Source: Brevundimonas sp.
Lineage (GTDB): Bacteria > Pseudomonadota > Alphaproteobacteria > Caulobacterales > Caulobacteraceae
Length of the DNA: 64,000 nucleotides
Reading direction: 5' to 3'
NCBI RefSeq assembly: GCF_027484365.1
Contig: NZ_JAIXTC010000030.1
Coordinates: forward strand, 62,001 to 126,000
The notes beneath the pieces were generated by a model. That model was given only the letters and a program-made list of their open reading frames with translations, searched no databases and had not been told where the DNA came from. Shown here in pieces: positions 38,909 to 48,235 of the stretch. Numbering within the stretch: the first letter of the stretch is position 1; every line of letters begins with the position of its first letter. The position numbers and the translations under genes are program-made.

Positions 38909-39858
38909 AGCCGGGCTTTTCCTTCAACGACGCGATTGGCGCGCCTTTCGTCCTGTTGAGGCGGCGGCCCCTCTACCTGTTCGTCTGGGGCCTGATCATG
39001 ATGGCCCTGGTCGCGGCCATGTACAGCCTGCTGATCCCGGCCATGGGGTCGATGATCGGCGCGGCCGATCGCCAGGAGGCTTTCGACATCTACATGCTGG
39101 AGGCGGTGCGGTTACAGGCCGCGCTGAACGGCATGAACCTCGTGATGTATCTCATCATGTTGCTGACCTGGACGGCGGCGGCGCGGGCGACCCTGTCGCC
39201 GGGACGCGGAGACCGGTTCCTGTTTCTGCGCCTGGGAATGGATGAGGTGCGGGTCGCGGTGACCGTCGTGGCGGTCTTCGTCGCCTGGTACATCGCCCTT
39301 CTGGTGTTGATCCTGATCGGCGTCGGGATCATTGCGGCGTTGTGGAGTTCCAGTGAAGCGACGGCGATCGTCGTTCTGGTCTTATACGGCCTGCTGGTGC
39401 TCGCCCTGTCGATCTGGGGCTGGCTGCGGGTGTCGCTGATCGCGCCGGCCAGTCTGATCCTGAAACGGTTCGCCTTCGTCGAGGGTTGGGCGCTCGCCAG
39501 GGGGCAGATGTGGAAGCTGTTTGGGCTGAATCTGGTGGTCTGGCTGATCTACATGGTCAGCCTGATCCTCATGTACGCCCTCGCGGGCGCGATCCTGGTG
39601 GGAAGCTTCTTCGGCCAGGGCCTGGAGTGGCCGGCCCAGGTCGAGGGTTATGCGGATGTGCAGCCCCTGGTCCAGGCGATGATCGTTCCGGCGCTGGCGA
39701 CCCTGATCCCGTTCTCGATCGTGTTCGGCTGGATCATGGCCCTGTACGCAGCGCCCGGCGTCGTCGCGGCGCGGCAACTGCTCGACGGGGTACCGACACC
39801 CCCGGTCGGGCCGATCGTCGAAGACGCGCCGCCCATCGATACGCTACAGTCCTCGTAA
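38905..39858 (+). CDS. multi-pass membrane protein B of a three-paralog cluster
   Basis: 317 residues with about six TM helices. The N-terminus (FSFNDAIGAPFVLLRRRPLYLFVWGLI) resembles that of the third gene (FSATEAAFEGFRVVRRNPVAIVFWAL). A shared motif FLRLGMDEVRV matches FMRLGGDELRV of protein C, and WLRVSLIAPASLILKR matches WLSVRLSLAVPATFHEK. There are no enzymatic residues I can name. It ends in a polar Pro-rich tail. It is translationally coupled to protein A and 23 bp from protein C. Confidence 0.72.
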   Translation: MKPGFSFNDAIGAPFVLLRRRPLYLFVWGLIMMALVAAMYSLLIPAMGSMIGAADRQEAFDIYMLEAVRLQAALNGMNLVMYLIMLLTWTAAARATLSPGRGDRFLFLRLGMDEVRVAVTVVAVFVAWYIALLVLILIGVGIIAALWSSSEATAIVVLVLYGLLVLALSIWGWLRVSLIAPASLILKRFAFVEGWALARGQMWKLFGLNLVVWLIYMVSLILMYALAGAILVGSFFGQGLEWPAQVEGYADVQPLVQAMIVPALATLIPFSIVFGWIMALYAAPGVVAARQLLDGVPTPPVGPIVEDAPPIDTLQSS

Positions 39859-39881
39859 ATGAGGATTCAGGGAGGGATTCT

Positions 39882-40769
39882 ATGACCTTTTCAGCGACAG
39901 AGGCCGCCTTCGAGGGCTTCCGCGTGGTGCGTCGCAACCCGGTGGCGATCGTGTTCTGGGCCCTGGCCTATGTGATTTGCTTCGCTGCCTTCTTCGGCCT
40001 GTTCGCCGGGCCTCTGGCCACGGTGATGGCGACGACCGAGAGCCTGGAAGGGACCCAGCCCAGCCCGCAGGAGATCCAGGCGCTGATGGCGAGCTGGTCG
40101 AGCTTCATGGTGCTGGGCCTTCCCCTCAGTCTGGTGCTTGGGGCGGTCCTCAACGCTGCGGTCGCGCGCTCCGTGCTGAGGCCCGCCGAAAAGGCGTTCG
40201 GCTTTATGCGGCTGGGCGGAGACGAGCTGCGCGTGCTGGCGGTCACCGTGATTCTGGGCATCGTCTTCTTCGCCGTGACCGTGCTCCTGTTCTCCGTCGT
40301 CGGCGTGGCGGTCGGCGTCGCGGGCCAGGTCAATACGGGCGTCGGCATTCTTGTCGGCGTGGTGCTTGGTCTCGCAGCCGTCGCTGTGTTGATCTGGCTG
40401 TCGGTTCGACTCAGCCTGGCCGTTCCGGCCACATTCCATGAGAAGCGCATCTCGCCCTTCGCCACCTTCGCCCTGACCAAGGGACACACCCTTCCCTTGC
40501 TGGGCATGGCGGTGATCGCCTTCATCATGTCGATGCTGGTCAGTATTCTCGCCACCATAGTGGCCCTCCCCGTGACCATGGCGACTGGAGGACTGGACCA
40601 GCTGGCCGCGCTCGACGGCCAGTCCACTGCCCAGATCCTTCAGACGGCTGGCGTGGGTCTGCTCGCCTGGGGAGCCATCAACGCGATCTTCTCGGCGCTG
40701 CAGCTCGCGGTGATCTACGCACCCTTCTCGGCCGCCTATCGCGAGCTGAAGGGTCTGCCGCAGGACTAG
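39882..40769 (+). CDS. multi-pass membrane protein C of a three-paralog cluster
   Basis: 295 residues, about six TM helices, with the FMRLGGDELRV and SVRLSLAVPATF motifs shared with protein B and an APFSAAYRELKGLPQD end. GGGAGGG upstream of ATG 39882 is a good ribosome-binding site. The three genes probably arose by tandem duplication and may form a hetero-oligomeric membrane complex (inference). The function is unknown. Confidence 0.72.
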   Translation: MTFSATEAAFEGFRVVRRNPVAIVFWALAYVICFAAFFGLFAGPLATVMATTESLEGTQPSPQEIQALMASWSSFMVLGLPLSLVLGAVLNAAVARSVLRPAEKAFGFMRLGGDELRVLAVTVILGIVFFAVTVLLFSVVGVAVGVAGQVNTGVGILVGVVLGLAAVAVLIWLSVRLSLAVPATFHEKRISPFATFALTKGHTLPLLGMAVIAFIMSMLVSILATIVALPVTMATGGLDQLAALDGQSTAQILQTAGVGLLAWGAINAIFSALQLAVIYAPFSAAYRELKGLPQD

Positions 40770-40845
40770 GCTTTCTGTCGCAAGGGTAACTTGGCGCGGT
40801 ACGACCGGGCGGATAGCGTCACGGAAACAGGGCGGGGAACCCCAG

Positions 40846-41802
40846 ATGGCCGGAATTGAACTCTACGCACCGAGACTGGCGCGTCATCGGCGCACCTGGA
40901 GCGTTGCGGCGGTGGTCCTCGCGGCCGTCTTCCTGATTGCCGGGCCGCTGATCGCGGTCATGATCGCCCAGGTCACCGGGCTGAATTCCCGGATGGGGTG
41001 GTTCAGCGAGCTCTACCAGCTCGTCGTCTTCTTCGGCCTGACAGCGGTGTTGCTGATCGCCTGGGTCGTCCTGTTCGAGCGGCGGCCGCTGCCGACGATC
41101 GGTTTCAACGGGCACGGCCTGAAGCGCTTCCTGCGCGGCTATGCGATCGGGTTGGGGTTCCTGCTGGCGACGATCGGCGTGATCTGGGTCGCAGGCGGCT
41201 ATCGCATCGAAAGCGGCGGCGCCTTCGCCAAGGCCGGGGCCGTCGCAGCGCTCGTTCCCATCGGCGCCCTGCTGCTGGGTTTCATAGTCCAGGGCTCGAC
41301 CGAGGAGATCGTGTTCCGGGGATGGCTGATGCAGTTGATCGCCTCGCGCCACGGGCTGGTCGTCGCCCTGATCGTTAACGCCATCCTGTTCGGCCTGGTC
41401 CATGCCGGCAACACCGAGCCGACGAAGGAGCTGGCGCTGGGCGTCGTCAATATCGTCCTGTTCGGCACCTTCATCGGCCTCTACGCGGCGCGCGAAGGCT
41501 CGCTGTGGGGCGTGTGCGGCTGGCATGCGGCGTGGAACTGGCTGCTGGGCCTGGGCTTCGGCCTGGAGGTGTCGGGTCACGTCCTCGACGTCACCCCGCT
41601 GTTCGTCGACCTGACGACCACGACGGGTTCACCCTGGTGGCTGACCGGTGCGACCTTCGGCCCGGAGGCCAGCGTGGTCACGACCGCCATCCTGCTCGGC
41701 GGCAGTGTCTGGGTCGTCCTGCGCGGGCCATTCAAGGGCCACGCCATACCCGAAGCGGTCGCGCCCCGGTCCGCCGAGACCCCCGAAGCGCCCGCGACCT
41801 GA
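40846..41802 (+). CDS. CPBP family intramembrane metalloprotease
   Basis: 318 residues with about eight TM helices. The three Abi/CPBP motifs are intact: EEIVFR (EExxxR) in STEEIVFRGWLMQ, FGLVH (FxxxH), and HAAWN (HxxxN) in CGWHAAWNWLLG. Such proteins cleave or process substrates within the membrane, or act as immunity or quality-control factors. It follows the three-paralog membrane cluster by 76 bp on the same strand and converges with uvrA. Confidence 0.9.
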   Translation: MAGIELYAPRLARHRRTWSVAAVVLAAVFLIAGPLIAVMIAQVTGLNSRMGWFSELYQLVVFFGLTAVLLIAWVVLFERRPLPTIGFNGHGLKRFLRGYAIGLGFLLATIGVIWVAGGYRIESGGAFAKAGAVAALVPIGALLLGFIVQGSTEEIVFRGWLMQLIASRHGLVVALIVNAILFGLVHAGNTEPTKELALGVVNIVLFGTFIGLYAAREGSLWGVCGWHAAWNWLLGLGFGLEVSGHVLDVTPLFVDLTTTTGSPWWLTGATFGPEASVVTTAILLGGSVWVVLRGPFKGHAIPEAVAPRSAETPEAPAT

Positions 41803-41808
41803 TTTCGC

Positions 41809-44745
41809 TCAGGCGCTGGCCTTCGCCCGCGGCTTCTTCACCGGAGCCTCGGACGTCAGGGCCGCGACCCGCGCCTTGCGACGCGTCTCGTGCCGGTCCA
41901 GCACCTCCTTGAGGTATTTGCCGGTCCACGATTTGTCGTTGGCCGCGACCTGTTCCGGCGTGCCGACCGCGACGATCTCTCCGCCGCCGTCGCCGCCCTC
42001 GGGACCGAAGTCCAGCAGATAGTCGGCGACCTTGATGACATCCAGGTTGTGCTCGATCACGACGATGGTGTTGCCGCTTTCGACCAGTTCCTGGAGCACC
42101 TCCAGCAGCTTCCTCGTGTCCTCGAAATGCAGGCCGGTGGTGGGCTCATCGAGAATGTAGAGGGTCTTGCCCGTCGCCCGTTTCGACAGTTCCTTGGACA
42201 GCTTGACCCGCTGGGCTTCGCCGCCCGACAGGGTGGTCGCCGACTGGCCGACCTGGACATATCCGAGGCCGACGCGCTCCAGCGTCTTCATCTTGTCCCG
42301 GATCGGCGGCACCGCGTTAAAGAAGCGCGCAGCCTCCTCGACCGTCATGTCCAGCACGTCGCTGATCGACTTGCCCTTGAACACGATTTCCAGGGTCTCG
42401 CGATTGTAACGCCTGCCCTTGCAGACGTCGCAGGTGACGTAGACGTCGGGCAGGAAATGCATCTCGATCTTGATCAGGCCGTCGCCCTGACAGGCCTCGC
42501 AGCGCCCGCCCTTGACGTTGAAACTGAACCGTCCCGGCCCATAGCCGCGGGCCTTGGACTCCGGCAGGCCGGCGTACCAGTCGCGGATCGGTCCGAAGGC
42601 GCCGGTGTAGGTCGCCGGGTTCGAGCGCGGGGTGCGGCCGATCGGCGACTGGTCGATGTCGATCACCTTGTCGAAATGTTCCAGCCCCTCGATCCGGTCG
42701 AACGGGGCCGGAGCGTCCGAGGCGTTGTTCAGGCGACGCGCGGCCGCCTTGTACAGGGTCTCGATCGTGAAGGTCGACTTGCCGCCGCCCGACACGCCGG
42801 TGATGCAGGTGAAGACCCCGACGGGGATTTCGCCGGTGACGGTCTTCAGATTGTTGCCGGTGGCCCCCGAGACCTTCAGCATCTTCTTGCGGTTGACCGG
42901 CCGGCGGCCCTCGGGCGGCAGTTCGATCTCGCGCTCGCCGGTGAGAAATTTGCCGGTCAGGGATTTCGGGTTCGCCATGACCTCGGCGGGGGTGCCCTCG
43001 GCGCAGATCTCGCCGCCGTGAACGCCGGCGGCCGGGCCCATGTCGATGACATAGTCCGCAGTCATGATCGCCTCCTCGTCATGTTCGACGACGAGGACGG
43101 AGTTGCCGAGATCGCGGAGACCGCGAAGGCTTTCCAGCAGCCGGGTGTTGTCGCGCTGGTGCAGGCCGATCGACGGTTCGTCCAGAACATACAGCACCCC
43201 GGTCAGGCCCGAGCCGATCTGCGACGCCAGCCGGATGCGCTGGCTTTCGCCGCCGGACAGTGTGCCGGAGGCGCGCGACAGGCTGAGGTAGTCGAGCCCG
43301 ACGTTGTTCAGGAACCTCAGGCGGTCGCTGATCTCTTTCAGGATGCGGCGACCGATCTCCATCTGCTTCTCGGTCAGCTGATCGGGCAGGGCGCTGACCC
43401 AGTCGAAGGCCTTTTTGATCGACAGCATCGAAATCTCGGCGATGTCGTTGCCGGCGATCTTCACCGCCAGGGCCTCGGGCTTCAGTCGCTTGCCGCCGCA
43501 GGCTTCGCAGGGGGTTTCCGACTGGAAGCGGCCCAGTTCCTCGCGCACCCAGGCGCTGTCGGTCTCGCGCCAGCGGCGGTCGAGGTTCGGCACGACCCCC
43601 TCGAACGGCTTGGAGACCTCGTATTTCCGGGCGTTGTCGTCATAGACGAACTTGATCTTCTCGGAGCCCGTGCCGTTCAGGATGACCTTCTGGGCCTTCT
43701 CGGGCAATTCGCGCCACGGCTTGTCCATCGAGAAGCCGTAGTGGAGCGCCAGGGCCTGGAGGGTCTGGGTGTAGAGCGGCGAGGGACCGCGCGACCATGG
43801 CGCGACAGCGCCCTTGTGCAGGGTCTTGTCGCGGTCCGGGATCACCAGATCGGCGTCGAAGGCCAGCTTGACCCCCAGGCCGTCGCACACCGGACAGGCG
43901 CCGAACGGGTTGTTGAACGAGAACAGCCGGGGCTCGATCTCGGCGATCGTGAAGCCGGAGACCGGGCAGGCGAACTTCTCGGAGAAGGTCAGCCGGCGCG
44001 GCTCCCGGCCCTCTTCCGCATTGGCCCATTCGGCCACGGCGATGCCGTCGGCGAGGCCGAGAGCGGTCTGCAGACTGTCGGCGTAGCGCGCCTCCAGGCC
44101 CGTCTTGGTGACGATCCGGTCCACGACGATGTCGATGTCGTGTTTGAACTTCTTGTCGAGCGGGGGCGCGTCCTCGATGGCGTAGAACTGGCCGTCGATC
44201 TTGAGACGCTGGAAGCCGGAGCGCTGCCACTCGGCGATCTCCTTCCTGTACTCGCCCTTCCGACCGCGAACGACCGGGGCCAGCAGCAACAGACGTTCGC
44301 CCTCGGGCAGGGCGGTCAGCTTGTCGACCATCATGGAGATGGTCTGGCTCTCGATCGGCAGGCCGGTGGCGGGCGAATAGGGCACGCCCACCCGCGCCCA
44401 GAGCAGGCGCATATAGTCGTGGATCTCGGTCACCGTGCCGACGGTGGAGCGCGGGTTCTTCGACGTCGTCTTCTGTTCGATCGAGATGGCCGGCGACAGG
44501 CCCTCGATCAGGTCGACGTCCGGCTTGCCCATCAGTTCCAGAAACTGGCGGGCGTAGGCGCTCAGGCTCTCGACATAGCGGCGCTGGCCCTCGGCATAGA
44601 TGGTGTCGAAGGCGAGCGAGGATTTGCCCGACCCCGACAGGCCGGTCATGACGACCAGCTTCTCGCGCGGGATGTCGACGTCCACGCCCTTGAGATTGTG
44701 CTCGCGGGCGCCACGCACGCGAATGAAGTTGTGCTTTTCGGTCAT
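41809..44745 (-). CDS. uvrA: excinuclease ABC subunit A
   Basis: 978 residues, starting [20 protein letters not shown]. It has two ABC ATPase modules: Walker A motifs GLSGSGKSS and GVSGGGKST, and signature motifs [17 protein letters not shown] and [16 protein letters not shown]. Cys-rich zinc-finger segments include CEACGGKRL and CEACQGDGL with CDVCKGRRY. UvrA finds bulky DNA lesions and loads UvrB in nucleotide excision repair. A LexA box lies about 94 bp upstream. A longer reading from 44844 would overrun the promoter. Confidence 0.98.
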   Translation of the reverse strand: MTEKHNFIRVRGAREHNLKGVDVDIPREKLVVMTGLSGSGKSSLAFDTIYAEGQRRYVESLSAYARQFLELMGKPDVDLIEGLSPAISIEQKTTSKNPRSTVGTVTEIHDYMRLLWARVGVPYSPATGLPIESQTISMMVDKLTALPEGERLLLLAPVVRGRKGEYRKEIAEWQRSGFQRLKIDGQFYAIEDAPPLDKKFKHDIDIVVDRIVTKTGLEARYADSLQTALGLADGIAVAEWANAEEGREPRRLTFSEKFACPVSGFTIAEIEPRLFSFNNPFGACPVCDGLGVKLAFDADLVIPDRDKTLHKGAVAPWSRGPSPLYTQTLQALALHYGFSMDKPWRELPEKAQKVILNGTGSEKIKFVYDDNARKYEVSKPFEGVVPNLDRRWRETDSAWVREELGRFQSETPCEACGGKRLKPEALAVKIAGNDIAEISMLSIKKAFDWVSALPDQLTEKQMEIGRRILKEISDRLRFLNNVGLDYLSLSRASGTLSGGESQRIRLASQIGSGLTGVLYVLDEPSIGLHQRDNTRLLESLRGLRDLGNSVLVVEHDEEAIMTADYVIDMGPAAGVHGGEICAEGTPAEVMANPKSLTGKFLTGEREIELPPEGRRPVNRKKMLKVSGATGNNLKTVTGEIPVGVFTCITGVSGGGKSTFTIETLYKAAARRLNNASDAPAPFDRIEGLEHFDKVIDIDQSPIGRTPRSNPATYTGAFGPIRDWYAGLPESKARGYGPGRFSFNVKGGRCEACQGDGLIKIEMHFLPDVYVTCDVCKGRRYNRETLEIVFKGKSISDVLDMTVEEAARFFNAVPPIRDKMKTLERVGLGYVQVGQSATTLSGGEAQRVKLSKELSKRATGKTLYILDEPTTGLHFEDTRKLLEVLQELVESGNTIVVIEHNLDVIKVADYLLDFGPEGGDGGGEIVAVGTPEQVAANDKSWTGKYLKEVLDRHETRRKARVAALTSEAPVKKPRAKASA

Positions 44746-44838
44746 GCTGCCAGGAAACGGGGGGCCGGGAACGCGGGAGCGCCGGACGGGGTCCGGTGCG
44801 ACAACGCTATATGGGGACTGATCGCGCTGATTCAGCAA

Positions 44839-44853
44839 GAACAATGTGAGAAC
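44839..44853 (-). promoter_or_regulatory. LexA (SOS) box upstream of uvrA
   Basis: Reads GAAC-N7-GAAC on the plus strand, that is GTTC-N7-GTTC towards uvrA, the exact alphaproteobacterial LexA consensus. It lies 94 bp before the uvrA ATG, so uvrA is expected to be SOS-induced. Confidence 0.85.
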
Positions 44854-44962
44854 ATCAAGGCGCTGCCGCCAGATGCTGTCAGTCGCGCAGGACCGGCCCG
44901 TCGTTCAGCGTGATGAGGCGGGTGAAATCACTCCCGCCGCCGATCGCACGGTCTGCGTCCGG

Positions 44963-46564
44963 TCAGCCCCAGCTGGCCACCGCGCCGACCCGGCGGGACA
45001 TGACGGGTTCATTGTAGGCCAACTGGGTGCGGGGCTCGGCCTCCGCCTTGCCGAACAGCCAGCCCTGGCCCAGGTCGACGCCGAGCTCGCGCAGAACCTC
45101 GGCATCGGCCTCGGTCTCGATCATCTCGGCGATGGTCTCGATCTTCAGCGAGCGGCAAAGCTCGACGAGATGGCCGATCAGGGTGCGGGCGCGGGGATCC
45201 GTTTCCAGTCCCTGGATGAAGGTCCCGTCGATCTTGACCGTGTCGACCGACAGGCGGCGCAGGTAGTCGTAGGAGGCGGCACCCGCCCCGAAGTCGTCGA
45301 TACAGACCTTGATGCCGGCGGAGCGAAGGCCGCCGAGGCGACGGTTGGCTGCCTCGACATCCGAGAGGGCGGCGGACTCCGTGACCTCGACGATCAGTCG
45401 CTTGCGCTCGTCGGGACGGGCTGAGGTCATCCGCAACAGGGCCTGGACATAGCGGTCGTCGGCAAGCGAGGCCCCCGAAACATTGACGGCGAACTTCAGC
45501 AGGCCCGCGCCCGGCTGGCGCAGTCGGCTCAGGGCCTTCTCGGCCACGGCGACGTCGAAGCTGTCGATCAGGGCCATTTCCTCGGCCATGTGTATGGCGT
45601 CGGCCGGGCTGTCCGAACCCCTGAACCGGGCCAGGGCCTCGAAATGGTGCACGGCGCCGGTCTTCAGGTCGACGATCGGCTGGTAATGCAGCTCGAACCG
45701 GCGGCCCTTGACCATGGTCTGGAAAGCGTGGGCGTCTTTCAGGGTCTGCGACAGGGCGGCGGTGAAGCTGAGATCCGGTCGGCCGGAACCGCCGTCCCTC
45801 AGGCATCCTTCGACGGCGACCCGCAGGGCGCGCAGGGCGCTGAGCGACTCACCGCCTGCGGTCAGATCCGACTCCGTCGAGTCGGCAAAGAGTTCGAAGC
45901 CTTCGTCGCGGCCGATCTCTTCCATCTCGCCGGCCAGATCAGTCGCCTCGCTGCGATCCCGGAGCAGCGCGAACTTTTCAGGGCCGAGCTTTCCGGCCGT
46001 GGCGCCGTCGACCGAGGCGGCCTGCAGGGCGGCCTCGACGCGGGCGTTCAGGCGCTCGCCGGCCTCGCCCATGCCCTGGGCGGCGGCCAGTCCCTCGACG
46101 TTGACGAAGGCGATGGCCAGGTCGCGCGGTTCGGCGGGGGGCGCCATCATCTGCTGGGCACGGGCAAGGAAGGCTTCCGGCTCGAGAGCCGGAGCGGCTT
46201 CCGGATCGTGCAGGCGATAGGCCGGACCCTCCCAGGTGACGGAGCAGGAGATATTCGGCGCCAGGTCGGGCAGCAGGAAGAAGCGCGCTGTCGCCCGTCG
46301 CATCCGTCCCTCGCCCGCGTTGAAAAGGAGTTCGACGGGGGCGGACCGCGCCCCCGGACGCAGGCTTTTGAGCACGCCGTTCAGCGTGTCCACGCTGGCC
46401 GGGGCCACGCGGTTCCACAGGGCCACGCCATTGAAGCTCTCGGCCGACAGCCCGGTCGTCGGGCCGGAGCCGAGGCCGAGCACCGTCGAGCCCCGCTTGT
46501 CGAGCTCGAGCAAAAGGTCGGCAGAGGCGAAGGCGAATCCCAGAAGGCTCGTACGGATCGTCAT
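44963..46564 (-). CDS. EAL-domain cyclic-di-GMP phosphodiesterase with PAS-like N-terminus
   Basis: 533 residues. Residues 1-120 look PAS-like. A middle part (LAIAFVNVEGLAAAQ, LGPEKFALLRD) may be a degenerate GGDEF domain. From about residue 280 there is an EAL domain: LHYQPIVDLKTG, FEALARF (EAL intact), NVSG, EVTES, CIDDFGAGAASYDYL, VKIDG, IAEMIET and LGQGWLFGKA. The metal and catalytic residues seem present, so c-di-GMP hydrolysis is likely. It sits beside flagellar genes and divergent from an orphan ParA, suggesting a motility or polarity role (inference). Confidence 0.87.
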   Translation of the reverse strand: MTIRTSLLGFAFASADLLLELDKRGSTVLGLGSGPTTGLSAESFNGVALWNRVAPASVDTLNGVLKSLRPGARSAPVELLFNAGEGRMRRATARFFLLPDLAPNISCSVTWEGPAYRLHDPEAAPALEPEAFLARAQQMMAPPAEPRDLAIAFVNVEGLAAAQGMGEAGERLNARVEAALQAASVDGATAGKLGPEKFALLRDRSEATDLAGEMEEIGRDEGFELFADSTESDLTAGGESLSALRALRVAVEGCLRDGGSGRPDLSFTAALSQTLKDAHAFQTMVKGRRFELHYQPIVDLKTGAVHHFEALARFRGSDSPADAIHMAEEMALIDSFDVAVAEKALSRLRQPGAGLLKFAVNVSGASLADDRYVQALLRMTSARPDERKRLIVEVTESAALSDVEAANRRLGGLRSAGIKVCIDDFGAGAASYDYLRRLSVDTVKIDGTFIQGLETDPRARTLIGHLVELCRSLKIETIAEMIETEADAEVLRELGVDLGQGWLFGKAEAEPRTQLAYNEPVMSRRVGAVASWG

Positions 46565-46748
46565 GCGTCGATCCTGTGCCCTCCCCGTTAAACTTCGCCG
46601 CACAGTCGTCCTTAATGACGCGAAAAAGCCCTGCAGCACGCGGTGAGACGGGTGATTCGTTGACGCAGTCTGCGCGGCATCTATGGTGAACAAACGGTAA
46701 CGACGTTCCGGGAGCGCGGGGCCGATCATCCAGAACAGGCGGGGGCCC

Positions 46749-47462
46749 ATGAAGACGATCGCGGTGATGTCGCGCAAGGGAGGGGCCGGCAAGTCGACCC
46801 TGGCCGTGCACATGGCCGCAGCGGCGGTCGCGGCCGGAAAACGCGTGATGCTGGTCGATATGGACCCGCAGCGATCGTCCCTGGAATGGGCTCGCGAACG
46901 CACCGCAGATTGGCCGCTGGTCATGGAAGGCCGGGCCGGCGCCCTGTTCACGACCCACCGCGCGGCCGAGCGCGAGGGCATCGACCTCATGCTTGTCGAC
47001 ACCCGCCCGTCGGCGGACACGGAGGCGTCCGAGGCGGCGCGTCTGGCGGACCTGTGTCTGATCGTCGTCCGACCGAACTTCTTTGACCTCCAGGCGGTCG
47101 GCCGGACGGTGCAACTGGTCGAGAACCTGCGCCGCCCCGGACTGTTCGTGCTCAACCAGGCCCCGGTGCGGCGGAATGGGGCGGAGCCGCGCGTCATTCG
47201 CGACGCCGTCGACTACCTGTCCGAATTCCGCATCCCTCTGGCCGAGGTCGGCCTGCGCCAACGTGCGGCCTATCAGAACGCGATGTGGAAGGGGCTGGGC
47301 GCCCAGGAAGATCAGCCGGACAGTCAGGCCGCCTTCGAGATCAACAGCCTGTGGGCCTCGGTGGCGGAGCAGCTCTGGCCGGTCGTCGGCCGGCATGTCT
47401 ATCGCCAACGGGCTGTGGTGTCCGAGGCCGATGGGCCGCTGGAACTTGCGATGGCCGTCTAG
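46749..47462 (+). CDS. orphan ParA/MinD-like ATPase
   Basis: 237 residues of deviant Walker ATPase. Walker A KGGAGKST is at residues 10-17 with the signature Lys, followed by LVDMDPQRSS and a switch region LVDTRPSAD. There is no ParB partner gene beside it, so it is unlikely to be the chromosomal parA. Candidate roles are positioning of a polar or flagellar cargo. It is divergent from the EAL gene (184 bp) and converges with flbY (3 bp gap). Confidence 0.88.
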   Translation: MKTIAVMSRKGGAGKSTLAVHMAAAAVAAGKRVMLVDMDPQRSSLEWARERTADWPLVMEGRAGALFTTHRAAEREGIDLMLVDTRPSADTEASEAARLADLCLIVVRPNFFDLQAVGRTVQLVENLRRPGLFVLNQAPVRRNGAEPRVIRDAVDYLSEFRIPLAEVGLRQRAAYQNAMWKGLGAQEDQPDSQAAFEINSLWASVAEQLWPVVGRHVYRQRAVVSEADGPLELAMAV

Positions 47463-47465
47463 CGA

Positions 47466-47906
47466 TCAGGCCGTGCGGTTGAGGGTGACGGCGCGGCTGT
47501 CGCCGCCGTTCGCCTGGCCGGAGGCGCCATAGCCGGTCCCCATAGCCCGAGCGGCGGCGACTTCCTGCGCGATGGTGCGGACCAGGCCTTCCGAGATGGT
47601 GCGCGCGGCCTCGACCGTGCGGCCGTGGACGGCCAGCACCGCCTCGAACGCCTCGGTCGCCTTGACCAAAGCCATGCGCTCGCTGGCCGGGGCTGCCAGC
47701 AGGATAGCCCTGTTGGCCTTCAGATGGGCGGACTCGCGACGGTACTGGTTGGCCAGTTCCTGGGTCGCGGCCAGGCCTGCGGCGACGTCGGCGGCGCGAC
47801 GCGTGGCGAAGGCGTCCGTCTCCACCTCCAGCCGGGCGGTCAGCCTGTCGGTTAGGGCCGTAAGATTGCGCAGATAGGCCGTGGCGGTGGTCGGGTCGTG
47901 GCTCAT
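47466..47906 (-). CDS. flbY: flagellar protein FlbY-like
   Basis: 146 residues, mostly helical: LTALTDRLTARLEVETDAFATRRAADVAAG, NQYRRESAHLKANRAILLAAPASERMALVKATEAFEAVLAVHGRTVEAARTISEG. This fits the small FlbY protein encoded after cheL in Caulobacter flagellar operons. Assignment rests on position (flgI-cheL-flbY order), size and helical character. Its start overlaps the cheL stop (ATGA). Confidence 0.78.
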   Translation of the reverse strand: MSHDPTTATAYLRNLTALTDRLTARLEVETDAFATRRAADVAAGLAATQELANQYRRESAHLKANRAILLAAPASERMALVKATEAFEAVLAVHGRTVEAARTISEGLVRTIAQEVAAARAMGTGYGASGQANGGDSRAVTLNRTA

Positions 47907-48235
47907 GCGGTCGTTCCCGTCAGGGGCTGGGCCAGACCCTGCGTCTGTTCAGCCTGCATGCGGATCATCTCGGAGACGACGGTGTCGGCCAGGCCGATGC
48001 CGCCGGCGCGGACGGTCTGTTTGGCCATTTCGTCGATCATGAAACTGCGCCAGGTGCCTTCGGCCTCGCCGCCGCCGAACGGCCCGTCGGTCGAGAGGCC
48101 CTCGAACATGGGCTTGAGCATCTGCGACAGGAAGGAGGCCTCGAACTTCTCCGCTGTCTCGCGCATGCGCGGCGTCTCGGCATTCGGGGCCGGGACCGAG
48201 GTCAGCAGGGCGGGAGAGACGGCCAGGTCGCTCAT
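47903..48235 (-). CDS. cheL: rod-binding protein CheL (FlgJ N-domain type)
   Basis: 110 residues with the rod-binding signature KFEASFLSQMLKPMFEGL, FGGGEAEGTWRSFMIDEMAKQ and GGIGLADTVVSEMI. It corresponds to the N-terminal domain of FlgJ without the muramidase domain, as in Caulobacter CheL, and should cap or chaperone flagellar rod assembly in the periplasm. The ATG at 48235 shares its A with the flgI stop codon (TGATG). Confidence 0.9.
   Translation of the reverse strand: MSDLAVSPALLTSVPAPNAETPRMRETAEKFEASFLSQMLKPMFEGLSTDGPFGGGEAEGTWRSFMIDEMAKQTVRAGGIGLADTVVSEMIRMQAEQTQGLAQPLTGTTA

Noticed and set aside
41890..44913. About 1000-codon open frame on the plus strand opposite uvrA
   Set aside because: Wholly antisense to a full-length, motif-complete uvrA; GC-rich codon bias opens such frames, and the product shows no domain.
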